From Gaiellaceae bacterium (lineage in GTDB: Bacteria; Actinomycetota; Thermoleophilia; Gaiellales; Gaiellaceae), in contig BPGK01000001.1 of assembly GCA_026002995.1 (NCBI GenBank), positions 1,798,001-1,862,000 of the forward strand: a stretch of DNA of 64,000 bases. The letters run 5' to 3'. The position numbers and the translations under genes are program-made. Under the pieces are notes generated by a model. It searched no databases and was not told the origin of the DNA. It was given only the letters and a program-made list of their open reading frames with translations. Within the stretch, counting starts at the first letter, position 1, and every line of letters starts with the position of its first letter. Of the stretch, positions 37,474 through 45,807 are shown piece by piece.

Positions 37474-38541
37474 GTGGACACGATCGTCGTGCTCGAGGGC
37501 GACCAGACCGGGCAGGAGCTGCTCGAGGAGGCGCTCAGGCTGCTCGATCCCGACGTCATCGGGATCGAGCTCTCGCTGCCTCGCTTCGACCTCTCGCTCG
37601 CGTCGCGCCGAGCGACGAGCAACCGGATCGTCTACGAGGCCGCACGGGCGATCCGTGAGCACGGCTACGGGCTCAAAGCCGCGACGATCACTCCCGAGGG
37701 AGCGGACGACGTCGGCTCGCCGAACCGCATCCTCCGCGAGGAGATCGGGGGCAAGGTGATCGTCCGCACCGGCCGCCGCATCCCGGGCGTCGTGCCGCTA
37801 GGCGGCGTGCACGCGCCGATCTCGGTCGTTCGCATGGCCGTCGGCGACGCCTACGGCGCGAAGGAGTGGCGGGAGGGCGAAGGCGACGAGGAGGTCGCCT
37901 ACCGAACCGAGCGCATCGAGCGACGGGTCTGCCACGCGGTCGCGGAGTTCGCGTTTCGGCAGGCGGAGCGCATGGAGGCGAAGGTGTTCGGCGGTCCGAA
38001 GTACACCGTGAGCCCGCTCTACGAGGGGATGCTGAAGGAGGAGATGGACGCCGCGGCTGAACGCCACCCGGACGTCCCCTACGAGCCGCAGCTCATCGAC
38101 GCCACCTTCGCGCTCCTCATCTCGTCGAGCGGCGCCCCGCTGGTCATCCCCGCGCTCAACCGGGACGGCGACATCCTCTCGGACCTCGTGCTCCCGCTCT
38201 TCGGCTCGATCGCGGGCTCGGAGTCGCTGCTCGTGGCGTTCGGCGACGACTTCCAGCCGAGCGCGCTCCTGGCCGAGGCCGCGCACGGGACGGCGCCGGC
38301 GCTCGAGGGGAAGGACGTGGCGAACCCGATGGCGATGATCCTCGCCGCGGCCGCGCTCCTCTCGCACGCTCCGGAGCCCGCCTGCCAGGCGGCTGGCCGC
38401 GCGATCCGCGAAGCGTGCTTGGAGGCCGTCGCCGAGGGCCACCGCACCGCCGACCTCGGCGGCCACCTCGGCACGCACGCGTTCACGGACGAGGTCATCC
38501 GCCGCACGCGGACGAAGCTCGAGGTGTGGGCGACGCTCTGA
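37474..38541 (+). CDS. Isocitrate/isopropylmalate dehydrogenase family enzyme, probably isocitrate dehydrogenase
   Basis: Predicted 355-residue decarboxylating beta-hydroxyacid dehydrogenase. The substrate loop SPNRILREEIGG carries S-x-N-x-x-L-R, the pattern of isocitrate enzymes rather than isopropylmalate enzymes. Catalytic Lys/Tyr are expected in KVFGGPKYTVSPLYEGML, metal-binding Asp residues in LIDATFALL and NRDGDILSDLVLPLFGS, and the nucleotide loop is AEAAHGTAPALEGKDVANP. Assignment to isocitrate is supported by the neighbouring transhydrogenase and the presence of a glyoxylate operon elsewhere in the window. The upstream part diverges from well-known IDHs, so substrate and cofactor need testing. 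GTG start. Confidence 0.75.
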   Translation: MDTIVVLEGDQTGQELLEEALRLLDPDVIGIELSLPRFDLSLASRRATSNRIVYEAARAIREHGYGLKAATITPEGADDVGSPNRILREEIGGKVIVRTGRRIPGVVPLGGVHAPISVVRMAVGDAYGAKEWREGEGDEEVAYRTERIERRVCHAVAEFAFRQAERMEAKVFGGPKYTVSPLYEGMLKEEMDAAAERHPDVPYEPQLIDATFALLISSSGAPLVIPALNRDGDILSDLVLPLFGSIAGSESLLVAFGDDFQPSALLAEAAHGTAPALEGKDVANPMAMILAAAALLSHAPEPACQAAGRAIREACLEAVAEGHRTADLGGHLGTHAFTDEVIRRTRTKLEVWATL

Positions 38542-38593
38542 TTGCGGTTCGCGGAGCGACGGACCCGCGGCGCGCATAGAGTTCGGCACCGGC

Positions 38594-39688
38594 ATGCGAG
38601 TCGTGGTCCCCAAGGAGACAGCCCCGGGCGAGCGTCGAGTGGCGCTCGTGCCGGAGACCATCTCCAAGCTCGCTGCCGGCGGCTACGAGCTCCGCGTCGA
38701 GCGCGACGCCGGAGCGGCGGCCGGGTTCCTCGACGAGAGCTACGCCGAGGCCGGAGCCGAGCTCGTCGAGCGGAGCGCGCTCTACGAGGGAGCGCAGGTC
38801 GTGGCGCGCGTGGCTCCGCCGAGCGCCGACGAGGTGGCGGCGCTCGCGTCCGGCACGCTCCTCATCGGATTCCTCCACCCCCTGACCGACCCGGAGGGGA
38901 TCGCCCGGCTCCGCGAGCGCGGTGTCCTCGCCTTCGCCATGGAGTCGATCCCGCGCATCACGCGCGCGCAGTCGATGGACGCGCTCTCCTCGCAGGCGAC
39001 TGTCGCCGGCTACAAGGCCGTGCTCCTCGCGGCGAACAGCGTGCAGAAGCTCTTCCCCATGCTCATGACCGCCGCCGGCACGATCGCCCCGGTGCGGGCG
39101 CTCGTCATCGGGGCCGGCGTCGCCGGCCTGCAGGCGATCGCGACCGCGCGCCGGTTGGGAGCGGTGGTGTCAGCATTCGACGTGCGTCCCGCCGTGCGGG
39201 AGCAGGTCGAGAGCCTCGGAGCGTCCTTCCTCGACCTCGGCGTGACGGGCGAGGAGACGGCGGGCGGGTATGCGACCGAGCTCACGCCCGACCAGCAGGC
39301 GCAGCAGCAGGCCGCGCTCGAGGAGCGGATCCCCGACTTCGACGTCGTGATCACGACCGCCGCGATTCCGGGCCGACCGGCGCCGCGCCTCATCCCGGTG
39401 AGCGCCGTCGAGCGCATGCGGCCCGGGTCGGTGATCGTCGACGTCGCCGCCGAGACCGGCGGCAACTGCGAGGTCACCGTCCCCGGCGAGGTCGTCGAGC
39501 ACGGGGGCGTCGTCGTCATCGGGACGACGAACCTGCCCTCGCTCATGGCCTTCCACGCGAGCCAGCTCTACTCGCGCAACGTCGCAGCGCTCCTCCAGCA
39601 CCTCGCGCCGGGTGGCGAGCTCGCGCTCGACTGGGAGGACGAGATCACCCGCGAGACGTGCGTCACGCGGCCGGAAGGAGGCTCATGA
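38594..39688 (+). CDS. pntAA: Proton-translocating NAD(P) transhydrogenase subunit alpha 1
   Basis: Predicted 364-residue cytoplasmic NAD(H)-binding subunit (domain I). It begins with the family signature MRVVVPKETAPGERRVALVPE and has the Rossmann segment VIGAGVAGLQAIATARRLGA (about 171-190), GATVSAFD-like VVSAFDVRP and the RQD-type loop ITTAAIPGRPAP. Together with the two downstream membrane subunits it couples hydride transfer between NADH and NADP to proton movement, supplying NADPH. Split three-gene organisation as in Rhodospirillum and Thermus. Overlaps pntAB by four bases. Confidence 0.94.
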   Translation: MRVVVPKETAPGERRVALVPETISKLAAGGYELRVERDAGAAAGFLDESYAEAGAELVERSALYEGAQVVARVAPPSADEVAALASGTLLIGFLHPLTDPEGIARLRERGVLAFAMESIPRITRAQSMDALSSQATVAGYKAVLLAANSVQKLFPMLMTAAGTIAPVRALVIGAGVAGLQAIATARRLGAVVSAFDVRPAVREQVESLGASFLDLGVTGEETAGGYATELTPDQQAQQQAALEERIPDFDVVITTAAIPGRPAPRLIPVSAVERMRPGSVIVDVAAETGGNCEVTVPGEVVEHGGVVVIGTTNLPSLMAFHASQLYSRNVAALLQHLAPGGELALDWEDEITRETCVTRPEGGS

Positions 39689-39999
39689 GCGACCTGCCGC
39701 TCGTCGTCGAGCTCACCATCCTCTTCCTGGCGGCGTTCCTCGGCTTCGAGGTGATCTCGAAGGTGCCGACCATGCTGCACACGCCGCTCATGTCGGGGGC
39801 GAACTTCATCCATGGCATCGTCATCGTGGGCGCGATCCTCGTCCTCGGCACCGCCGACGACACGTTCACGAAGGTCGTCGGCTTCGCGGCGATGGTGCTC
39901 GCCACCGCGAACGTCGTCGGCGGCTGGTTCGTCACCGACCGCATGCTCGGGATGTTCAAGCGCCGGCCCGAGCCGCGAGACGAGGAGAAGAGAACGTGA
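39685..39999 (+). CDS. pntAB: Transhydrogenase subunit alpha 2 (membrane part)
   Basis: Predicted 104-residue membrane protein with three to four helices forming the first part of the proton channel (domain II). Family signatures are LAAFLGFEVISKVPTMLHTPLMSG (about 15-37) and NFIHGIVIVGAILVLG. The ATG overlaps the pntAA stop (ATGA) behind a good ribosome binding site (ggaagga), and its end overlaps the GTG of pntB. Confidence 0.93.
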   Translation: MSDLPLVVELTILFLAAFLGFEVISKVPTMLHTPLMSGANFIHGIVIVGAILVLGTADDTFTKVVGFAAMVLATANVVGGWFVTDRMLGMFKRRPEPRDEEKRT

Positions 40000-41381
40000 T
40001 CTCCGATCCGAGCGTCATCGGCCTCCTCTACCTCGTCACGATCGCCTGCTTCGTCGTCGCGCTGCGTTTCCTCTCCTCGCCGCGGCACGCCCGCCGAGGC
40101 AACTGGGTGGGAGGCGCGGGAATGCTCGTCGCGATCGCGACCACGCTTGCGATCGACGGCATCGGGAACTGGGCGCTCATCGTCGTCGCCGGGGTGATCG
40201 GAACGGTCGTCGGCGTCGTCGGGGCACGCACGGTGAAGATGACTGCGATGCCGCAGATGGTCGCCATCTTCAACGGCGTCGGAGGTGGCGCTGCTGCGCT
40301 CGTGGCTCTCGCCGAGTGGCACCACGTCGTGGAGCCGGGAGCGGAGGAGACCGTCTCGATCGTCCTCTCGGCACTCATCGGCTCGGTCTCGTTCGCAGGC
40401 TCGGTGGTCGCGTTCTCGAAGCTCCAGGAGCTGATCCACGGCAGGCCGATCGTGTTCCCCGGGCAGAACGTCCTCAACCTCCTCGTCCTCGGTGGGGCGA
40501 GCGCCTTCGGGATCGCGGCGATCGCGGGCGCCGAGGACGAGTGGGTGCTCTACCTCGTCATCGGGCTCGCCCTCGCCTTCGGCGTCCTCTTCGTCCTCCC
40601 CATCGGGGGCGCGGACATGCCCGTCGTCATCTCGCTCCTGAACGCACTCACCGGGCTCGCCGCCTCGGCGACCGGCTTCGTCCTCGGCTCGACCGTCCTC
40701 ATCGTCTCGGGGATGCTCGTCGGCGCGGCGGGCACGCTGCTCACGCTGCTCATGGCGAAGGCGATGAACCGCTCCGTCGCAAACGTCCTCTTCGGCGCCT
40801 TCGGCCAGGTGCAGGCCGGCGCAGGGGGCGCGCGCGCGGACGACGGCCGCACCGTCCGAGCGACGACGCCGGAGGACGTCGCCGTCCAGCTCGCCTACGC
40901 GCGCAAGGTGATCATCGCGCCCGGGTACGGGATGGCGGTCGCCCAGGCGCAACACGACGTGCGGCAGCTCGCGGACCTGCTCGAGGAGCGCGGGGTCGAG
41001 GTCAAGTACGCGATCCACCCGGTCGCGGGCCGGATGCCCGGCCACATGAACGTCCTCCTCGCCGAGGCGAACGTGCCCTACACGCAGCTCTTCGAGATGG
41101 ACGAGATCAACCCCGAGTTCCCGCAGACGGACGTCGTCCTCGTCATCGGCGCGAACGACGTCACGAACCCGGCCGCGCGCAACGACCCCTCGAGCCCGAT
41201 CTACGGGATGCCGATCCTCGACGTGGACAAGGCTGCGAGCGTCGTTGTGCTCAAGCGGTCGATGAACCCTGGCTTCGCGGGCATCGACAACGAGCTCTAC
41301 CTCGATCCGAAGACGACGATGCTCTTCGGGGACGCGAAGGACTCGGTGCTCAAGCTCATCGCCGCGATCAAGGCTCTCTGA
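39996..41381 (+). CDS. pntB: Transhydrogenase subunit beta
   Basis: Predicted 461-residue membrane protein. About nine helices in the first 260 residues make the proton path (domain II), with TVKMTAMPQMVAIFNGVGGGAA conserved. The C-terminal domain III binds NADP(H): VIIAPGYGMAVAQAQHDV, AIHPVAGRMPGHMNVLLAEA, DVVLVIGANDVTNPAA and SMNPGFAGIDNELY are all intact. GTG start overlapping pntAB. Convergent with the ABC-2 permease gene one base later. Confidence 0.95.
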   Translation: MISDPSVIGLLYLVTIACFVVALRFLSSPRHARRGNWVGGAGMLVAIATTLAIDGIGNWALIVVAGVIGTVVGVVGARTVKMTAMPQMVAIFNGVGGGAAALVALAEWHHVVEPGAEETVSIVLSALIGSVSFAGSVVAFSKLQELIHGRPIVFPGQNVLNLLVLGGASAFGIAAIAGAEDEWVLYLVIGLALAFGVLFVLPIGGADMPVVISLLNALTGLAASATGFVLGSTVLIVSGMLVGAAGTLLTLLMAKAMNRSVANVLFGAFGQVQAGAGGARADDGRTVRATTPEDVAVQLAYARKVIIAPGYGMAVAQAQHDVRQLADLLEERGVEVKYAIHPVAGRMPGHMNVLLAEANVPYTQLFEMDEINPEFPQTDVVLVIGANDVTNPAARNDPSSPIYGMPILDVDKAASVVVLKRSMNPGFAGIDNELYLDPKTTMLFGDAKDSVLKLIAAIKAL

Positions 41382-41382
41382 G

Positions 41383-42114
41383 CTACGGCGTCCGCCGCCG
41401 CAGCGTAACGGCGCCCAGCCCGAGGGCGAGCGCGGTCGCGCCGCCGAGCACCGCGACGTCGAGCCAGAGCCGGCCACCGAGGTCGCCGTTCGAGACGCGA
41501 GCGAGCGCGTCGTACGCGTACGTGAGCGGCATGAGCGCGGAGAGCGCCTGCAACCAGCCCGCCATCTCCTCGCGCGGCACGAGCAGCCCGCAGAGCAGGA
41601 TCTGGGGGAGGACGAAGGCCGGCATGAACTGCACGGCCTGGAACTCCGTGCGGGCGAACGCGCTGGCGAAGAGCCCGAGCGCCATCCCGAGCACGGCATT
41701 CGCGATCGCGAGCGCGACCACCAGAGCGCGATCCTCGCTCTCGAGCCCGAGCAGCCCGAAGCTGAGGAGCGAGACGAGCGACGCCTGCGCCGCGGCGACG
41801 ACGGCGAACGCGAGCGCGTACCCGACGAGCAGGTCGCCGCGTCCGATGGGCGTTGCCAGCAGGCGCTCGAGGGTGCCGCTCGTGCGCTCGCGGAGCATGG
41901 TGATCGAGGTGACGATGAACATCGCCACGAAGGGGAAGAGGCCGAGCAGCGGAACCCCGAGGGCTTGGAAGACCTCAGCGCGGCTCGCGAACAACTCGTG
42001 TACGAGAACCTGAAGGACGCAGGGCACCGCGAGGAGCAGAGCGATCGTGCGCGGGTCGTGGCGGAGCTGGCGGAGCACGCGTGCCGCGGTGGCGCGGCTC
42101 CGGGCGAGGCTCAT
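41383..42114 (-). CDS. ABC-2 type transporter permease
   Basis: Predicted 243-residue membrane protein with six helices, the permease half of an exporter. The segments MLRERTSGTLERLLATPIGRGDLLVGY (about 91-117) and LPQILLCGLLVPREEMAGWLQALS (about 175-198) are characteristic of ABC-2 permeases of the drug/lipid/antibiotic export class. It is coupled by a four-base overlap to the ATPase gene upstream. The substrate is unknown. Confidence 0.9.
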   Translation of the reverse strand: MSLARSRATAARVLRQLRHDPRTIALLLAVPCVLQVLVHELFASRAEVFQALGVPLLGLFPFVAMFIVTSITMLRERTSGTLERLLATPIGRGDLLVGYALAFAVVAAAQASLVSLLSFGLLGLESEDRALVVALAIANAVLGMALGLFASAFARTEFQAVQFMPAFVLPQILLCGLLVPREEMAGWLQALSALMPLTYAYDALARVSNGDLGGRLWLDVAVLGGATALALGLGAVTLRRRTP

Positions 42115-42830
42115 CCCGCCCGCCCCGCGCCGTCGACGAGCGCGAGGAAGGCGGCGTCGAGCTCCTGCTCGCCGGTCCTCGCGCGGAGATCGGACGGCGT
42201 CCCTGTCGTGAGCACGACCCCATCCCGGAGCAGGACGAGGTCGTCGCAGCGGTCGGCCTCGTCCATGACGTGACTCGAGACGAGGAGCGTGACCCCGTCG
42301 GCCGCGAGCTCCCGGAACCGGTCCCACAGATCGCGGCGCAGCACCGGGTCGAGGCCGACGGTCGGCTCGTCGAGGACGAGGAGCGCTGGGCTTCCCAGGA
42401 GCGCCGTCGCGAGCGAGAGCCTCGCGAGCTCGCCGCCCGAGAGCCTCGCCGCGAGCTGGCCTTCGAGCCCTGCGAGCCCGACGGTCGCGACCGCGCGCGC
42501 AACCTCTGCCGCGCCGACTCCGAGAACGGCCGCGAAGTAGCCCAGGTTCTCGCGCACCGTGAGGTCGGGGTACACGGACGGCGCCTGCGTTTGGTACCCG
42601 ACGCGGAACCGGAGCGCGGGCGCGCCGGCGGGGAGCCCGAGGACCGTCACCCTCCCTTCGCGGACGATCTGCACCCCGACGATCGCGCGCATGAGCGTCG
42701 TCTTGCCGCTTCCGCTCGGGCCGAGGAGGCCGGTCACGCACCCGCGGGCGACGTCGAGGTCGAGGCCGTGCAGGACCTCCCTCCCGCCGCGGACGACACG
42801 GAGGCCCGAAACGACGATCGCCGGCTCCAT
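42111..42830 (-). CDS. ABC transporter ATP-binding protein (exporter type)
   Basis: Predicted 239-residue ATPase. Walker A GPSGSGKTTL (about 37-46), Q-loop YQTQAPSVYPDLTVREN (about 79-95), signature LSGGELARLSLATAL (about 132-146; the Q of LSGGQ is E), Walker B LLVLDEPTVGLDP and H-loop LLVSSHVMDEADRC. It drives the ABC-2 permease encoded downstream (ATGA overlap). The domain pattern matches DrrA-like exporters. Divergent from the cyclodeaminase-family gene. Confidence 0.93.
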   Translation of the reverse strand: MEPAIVVSGLRVVRGGREVLHGLDLDVARGCVTGLLGPSGSGKTTLMRAIVGVQIVREGRVTVLGLPAGAPALRFRVGYQTQAPSVYPDLTVRENLGYFAAVLGVGAAEVARAVATVGLAGLEGQLAARLSGGELARLSLATALLGSPALLVLDEPTVGLDPVLRRDLWDRFRELAADGVTLLVSSHVMDEADRCDDLVLLRDGVVLTTGTPSDLRARTGEQELDAAFLALVDGAGRAG

Positions 42831-42865
42831 GCGTGCCCAGTGAACCAGAGCGGTACGCTCGCTGC

Positions 42866-43801
42866 GTGGTCGCCGTGTACACCGCCGACGATGTCCGTCG
42901 TGCCGTCTCGCCCCGGGAGGCGTACGAGGCGGTGCGGGAGGCGTTCATCGCGTACGCCCGGGCCGAGTGGGCGATGCCGCCGAAGGTGTACGTGACGAAC
43001 TACCCCGCAGGCGACTTCCGGGCCATGCCCGCGCTCGGAGGGGGCTACGCGCTCCTCAAGTGGGTCACCTCCTTCCCCGGAAATCCCGCCCGCGGGCTCC
43101 CGACGGTCACGGGGCTCGTCCTCCTCTCCGACGCGGAAGACGGACGGCTCCTCGCCATCTACGACGCCGCGTCGGTCACTGCGCTGCGGACCGCCGCCGC
43201 CGCCGTCCTCGCCGCGGAGACGCTCGAGCGCGAGGACGCGCGCTCGTACGCGGTCGTCGGCTGCGGCGTGAACGGTGCGGAGACGGTGCGCGCCCTCATC
43301 GCGCGTGGCGTGCGCCCGCTCGTCTGGGACGTCGACGAACGTCGCCGGCACGCCGTCGCGGCCGAGCACGGCGTCCGGGCGGCCGCGGGCGCAGCCGAGG
43401 CCCTCGCGTGCGACGTCGTGGTGACCGTCACCCCCGGACACGAGCCGCTCTTCGAGCCTGGCTCGCTCCGGCCGGGGCAACACGTCTCGCTCATGGGAGC
43501 GGACGGGCCGGGCAAGGCGGAGGTCGCCGTCACAGAGGTCGCTCGCGCGCGCCTCTTCTGCGATGACTGGGAGCAGGCGAGCCACGGGGGCGAGCTCACG
43601 GGCGCCGTCGCCGCCGGGCTCGTCTCGCGCGGCGACGTCACCGAGCTCGGCGCCGTGCTCACCGGGGAGGCGCCGGGCCGAACGAGCGGGGACGAGATCA
43701 CGCTCTTCGACTCCACCGGCCTCGCCATCCAGGATCTCGCGATCGCGAAGGCCGCCTGGGCGAAGCGCTCCGAGCTCGACCTGCGCGAGATCGAGCTCTA
43801 G
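42866..43801 (+). CDS. Ornithine cyclodeaminase/mu-crystallin family protein
   Basis: Predicted 311-residue NAD(P)-dependent enzyme. Family features are LKWVTSFPGNPARGLPTVTGLVLL (about 70-93, with the substrate-binding Lys), YDAASVTALRTAAAAVLAA, and the Rossmann motif YAVVGCGVNGAETVRAL (about 131-147); DSTGLAIQDLAIAKAA is the typical C-terminus. Members act as ornithine cyclodeaminase, alanine dehydrogenase or imine reductase, and the true substrate is not predictable. GTG 42866 was chosen; a GTG at 42833 would leave only two bases before the divergent ABC gene. Confidence 0.85.
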   Translation: MVAVYTADDVRRAVSPREAYEAVREAFIAYARAEWAMPPKVYVTNYPAGDFRAMPALGGGYALLKWVTSFPGNPARGLPTVTGLVLLSDAEDGRLLAIYDAASVTALRTAAAAVLAAETLEREDARSYAVVGCGVNGAETVRALIARGVRPLVWDVDERRRHAVAAEHGVRAAAGAAEALACDVVVTVTPGHEPLFEPGSLRPGQHVSLMGADGPGKAEVAVTEVARARLFCDDWEQASHGGELTGAVAAGLVSRGDVTELGAVLTGEAPGRTSGDEITLFDSTGLAIQDLAIAKAAWAKRSELDLREIEL

Positions 43802-44931
43802 CTCGCGAGCAGCCGGGCGGGCTCGAAGAGGTCGAGCAGCGGATCGTGCTCGCCGAGGAGCGCGCGCGCGACGAGCCGCCCGCAGGCGAACCCGAGCACG
43901 TTCCCGTGCCCCGAGTAGCCGCCCGCGACCCAGACGCCGTCCTCCCCCGGGACCCGTCCGACGACGGGGAGGAAGTCGAACACCATCCCGAAGATCCCCG
44001 CCCAGCGGTAGTCGATATGCAGACGACGACCGGCGAGCGAGGCGACGAACTCCTCGAGCGCCTGCTGCACCGGCGCCGTGAGCGCTTCCTCCGCCGTGAA
44101 CTCCGAGTCGAGCGAGACGTCGCGAAACCCGCCGGCGACGATCCTGCCGTCCGGACGCTGGTGCCAGTAGTCGAAGCCGTGCCGGCCGTAGTGGGGAACC
44201 TCGAAGCGGAGCTCGTCGATCGGCTCGGTCGCGAGCACCTGTCCACGGGTGGGGACGATGAGCCCTTCGAGGGGCCCGAGGAGCCCACTCGGGTAGCCGT
44301 CGGTCGCGACGACGACCGCGTCGGCGTCCGCCTGCTCGCGCGACTCGAGACGGGTGTGCTCGCGGATCTCGACGCCCGCCTCCGCTGCTCGCCGCGCGAT
44401 GCGGCGCACGAGCCGCGCCGGCTGGAGGACGCCGTCCGTGGGGTGGAAGAGCGCGCCCGGGTACCGTCCCGCGAGCGGCGGCGCGAGCTCATCGTCCCAC
44501 TCGACCGCGAAGCCGTCCGCCGCCAGGGCGTCGTGCTCGCGGCGAAGCTCGGCGAGCTCCTCCTCGTCCACGGCGAGGCGGAGGCTGCCCGTCTGCCGGA
44601 ACGCGTCGCCCGCGAGAGCCGCGAGCGCCTCGAGCTCGCTCTCCGTCCAGCGCCAGAGGGCACGGGCGCGCTCGGCGCCGATCGACTCCCGCAGCACCGG
44701 GTACGGAGCCGCGCCGCCGCGGAGCGCGAAGCCGCCGTTGCGTCCGCTGGCCCCGCCTGCGAGCTCGCGCGCCTCGAACAGACGGACGCGGAGCCCCGCC
44801 TCCGCGAGCGCGAGCGCGCACGCGCAGCCCGTGATCCCACCCCCGACGACAGCGACGTCCGCGGGCCCGGAGAGCTCGTTTCGCGGGAGGGGCTCGCGTG
44901 GCTCCGCGAGCCAGAACGGGATCGTGGACAT
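43798..44931 (-). CDS. FAD-dependent amine/amino-acid oxidoreductase (DAO/PuuB-like)
   Basis: Predicted 377-residue flavoprotein. The FAD-binding motif VAVVGGGITGCACALALAEAG (about 26-46), ELAGGASGRNGGFALRGG (about 56-73) and the C-terminal GGYSGHGNVLGFACGRLVA are typical of DadA/gamma-glutamylputrescine oxidase relatives, which deaminate amines or amino acids using FAD. Its 3' end overlaps the convergent cyclodeaminase-family gene by four bases, and it lies just downstream of dprA on the same strand. A role in amino acid or polyamine use with its neighbour is plausible but inferred. Confidence 0.87.
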   Translation of the reverse strand: MSTIPFWLAEPREPLPRNELSGPADVAVVGGGITGCACALALAEAGLRVRLFEARELAGGASGRNGGFALRGGAAPYPVLRESIGAERARALWRWTESELEALAALAGDAFRQTGSLRLAVDEEELAELRREHDALAADGFAVEWDDELAPPLAGRYPGALFHPTDGVLQPARLVRRIARRAAEAGVEIREHTRLESREQADADAVVVATDGYPSGLLGPLEGLIVPTRGQVLATEPIDELRFEVPHYGRHGFDYWHQRPDGRIVAGGFRDVSLDSEFTAEEALTAPVQQALEEFVASLAGRRLHIDYRWAGIFGMVFDFLPVVGRVPGEDGVWVAGGYSGHGNVLGFACGRLVARALLGEHDPLLDLFEPARLLAS

Positions 44932-44943
44932 CGCGGCGCGATC

Positions 44944-45807
44944 CTAGACGCTCGCCGGAAGCGCCCGGGCGACGCCGTCGTCGAGCGTGACCAACCCGGC
45001 CAGCTCGAGCTCGACGAGCGCGACCGAGACCGCAGCCGGATCGAGCCCCGAGGCGCGCGCGAGCTCGTCGCCGGTGAGCGCGCCGTCGCGCAGCCGCGCA
45101 AGGAGCGCGGCCGCCGTCTCGCCGACCTCGGGCTCGCTCGGGGCGCGCGGCGCGATGCCGAGGGCGTCGAGAACGTCCTCGGCGCGGGTGACCGGGGTCG
45201 CACCCAGGCGCAGGAGGGCGTTCGTCCCCGCGGAGAGGGCCGAGGTGATCTCTCCTGGAACGGCGAGCACCTCCCTCCCCTCCTCGAGCGCGAAGTCGGC
45301 CGTGATCAGCGCGCCGCTCCGCTCCCGCGCCTCGACGACAACGGTTGCTTGCGCAAGACCGGCGATGATCCGGTTACGGGCCGGGAAGCGCCACGGAGCC
45401 GGCTCGACACCGGGCTCGTACTCGGAGACGACGAGCCCGCGCTCGCAGATCCGTCGCGCCAGCTCCGCATGCGCCGCCGGGTAGTCGCGGTCGACGCCGC
45501 ACCCGAGCACCGCGACCGTCGTCCCGCCGGCCTCGAGAGCCCCGCGATGCGCCTCGCCGTCGATCCCGCGCGCAAGCCCGCTCACGACCACGAGACCCGC
45601 GCGCGCGAGCTCCCGACCGAGCATCCGCCCCACTGCGCGGCCGTACGACGAGCAGGAGCGCGCGCCCACGACGGCGACGGACGGTTCGCTCAGAAGCGTT
45701 GGGGAGCCGCTCCCGCGCAGGAAGAGAGCGGACGGCGGATCGTGGATCGCCGCGAGCAGCGCCGGGAAGGTCGGGTCGGCGCGCCGGATCCGCCGAATCT
45801 CGGTCAC
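44944..45807 (-). CDS. dprA: DNA processing protein DprA
   Basis: Predicted 287-residue cytoplasmic protein that loads RecA on incoming single-stranded DNA. The Rossmann-like core has VAVVGARSCSSYGRAVGRML (about 44-63), SGLARGIDGEAHRGALEAGG (about 75-94), AVLGCGVDRDYPAAH and FPARNRIIAGLAQATVVVEA. A C-terminal winged-helix domain (about 215-285, LLARLRDGALTGDELARASG) is present as in DprA of many bacteria. GTG start overlapping the comM stop (GTGA). Confidence 0.93.
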   Translation of the reverse strand: MTEIRRIRRADPTFPALLAAIHDPPSALFLRGSGSPTLLSEPSVAVVGARSCSSYGRAVGRMLGRELARAGLVVVSGLARGIDGEAHRGALEAGGTTVAVLGCGVDRDYPAAHAELARRICERGLVVSEYEPGVEPAPWRFPARNRIIAGLAQATVVVEARERSGALITADFALEEGREVLAVPGEITSALSAGTNALLRLGATPVTRAEDVLDALGIAPRAPSEPEVGETAAALLARLRDGALTGDELARASGLDPAAVSVALVELELAGLVTLDDGVARALPASV

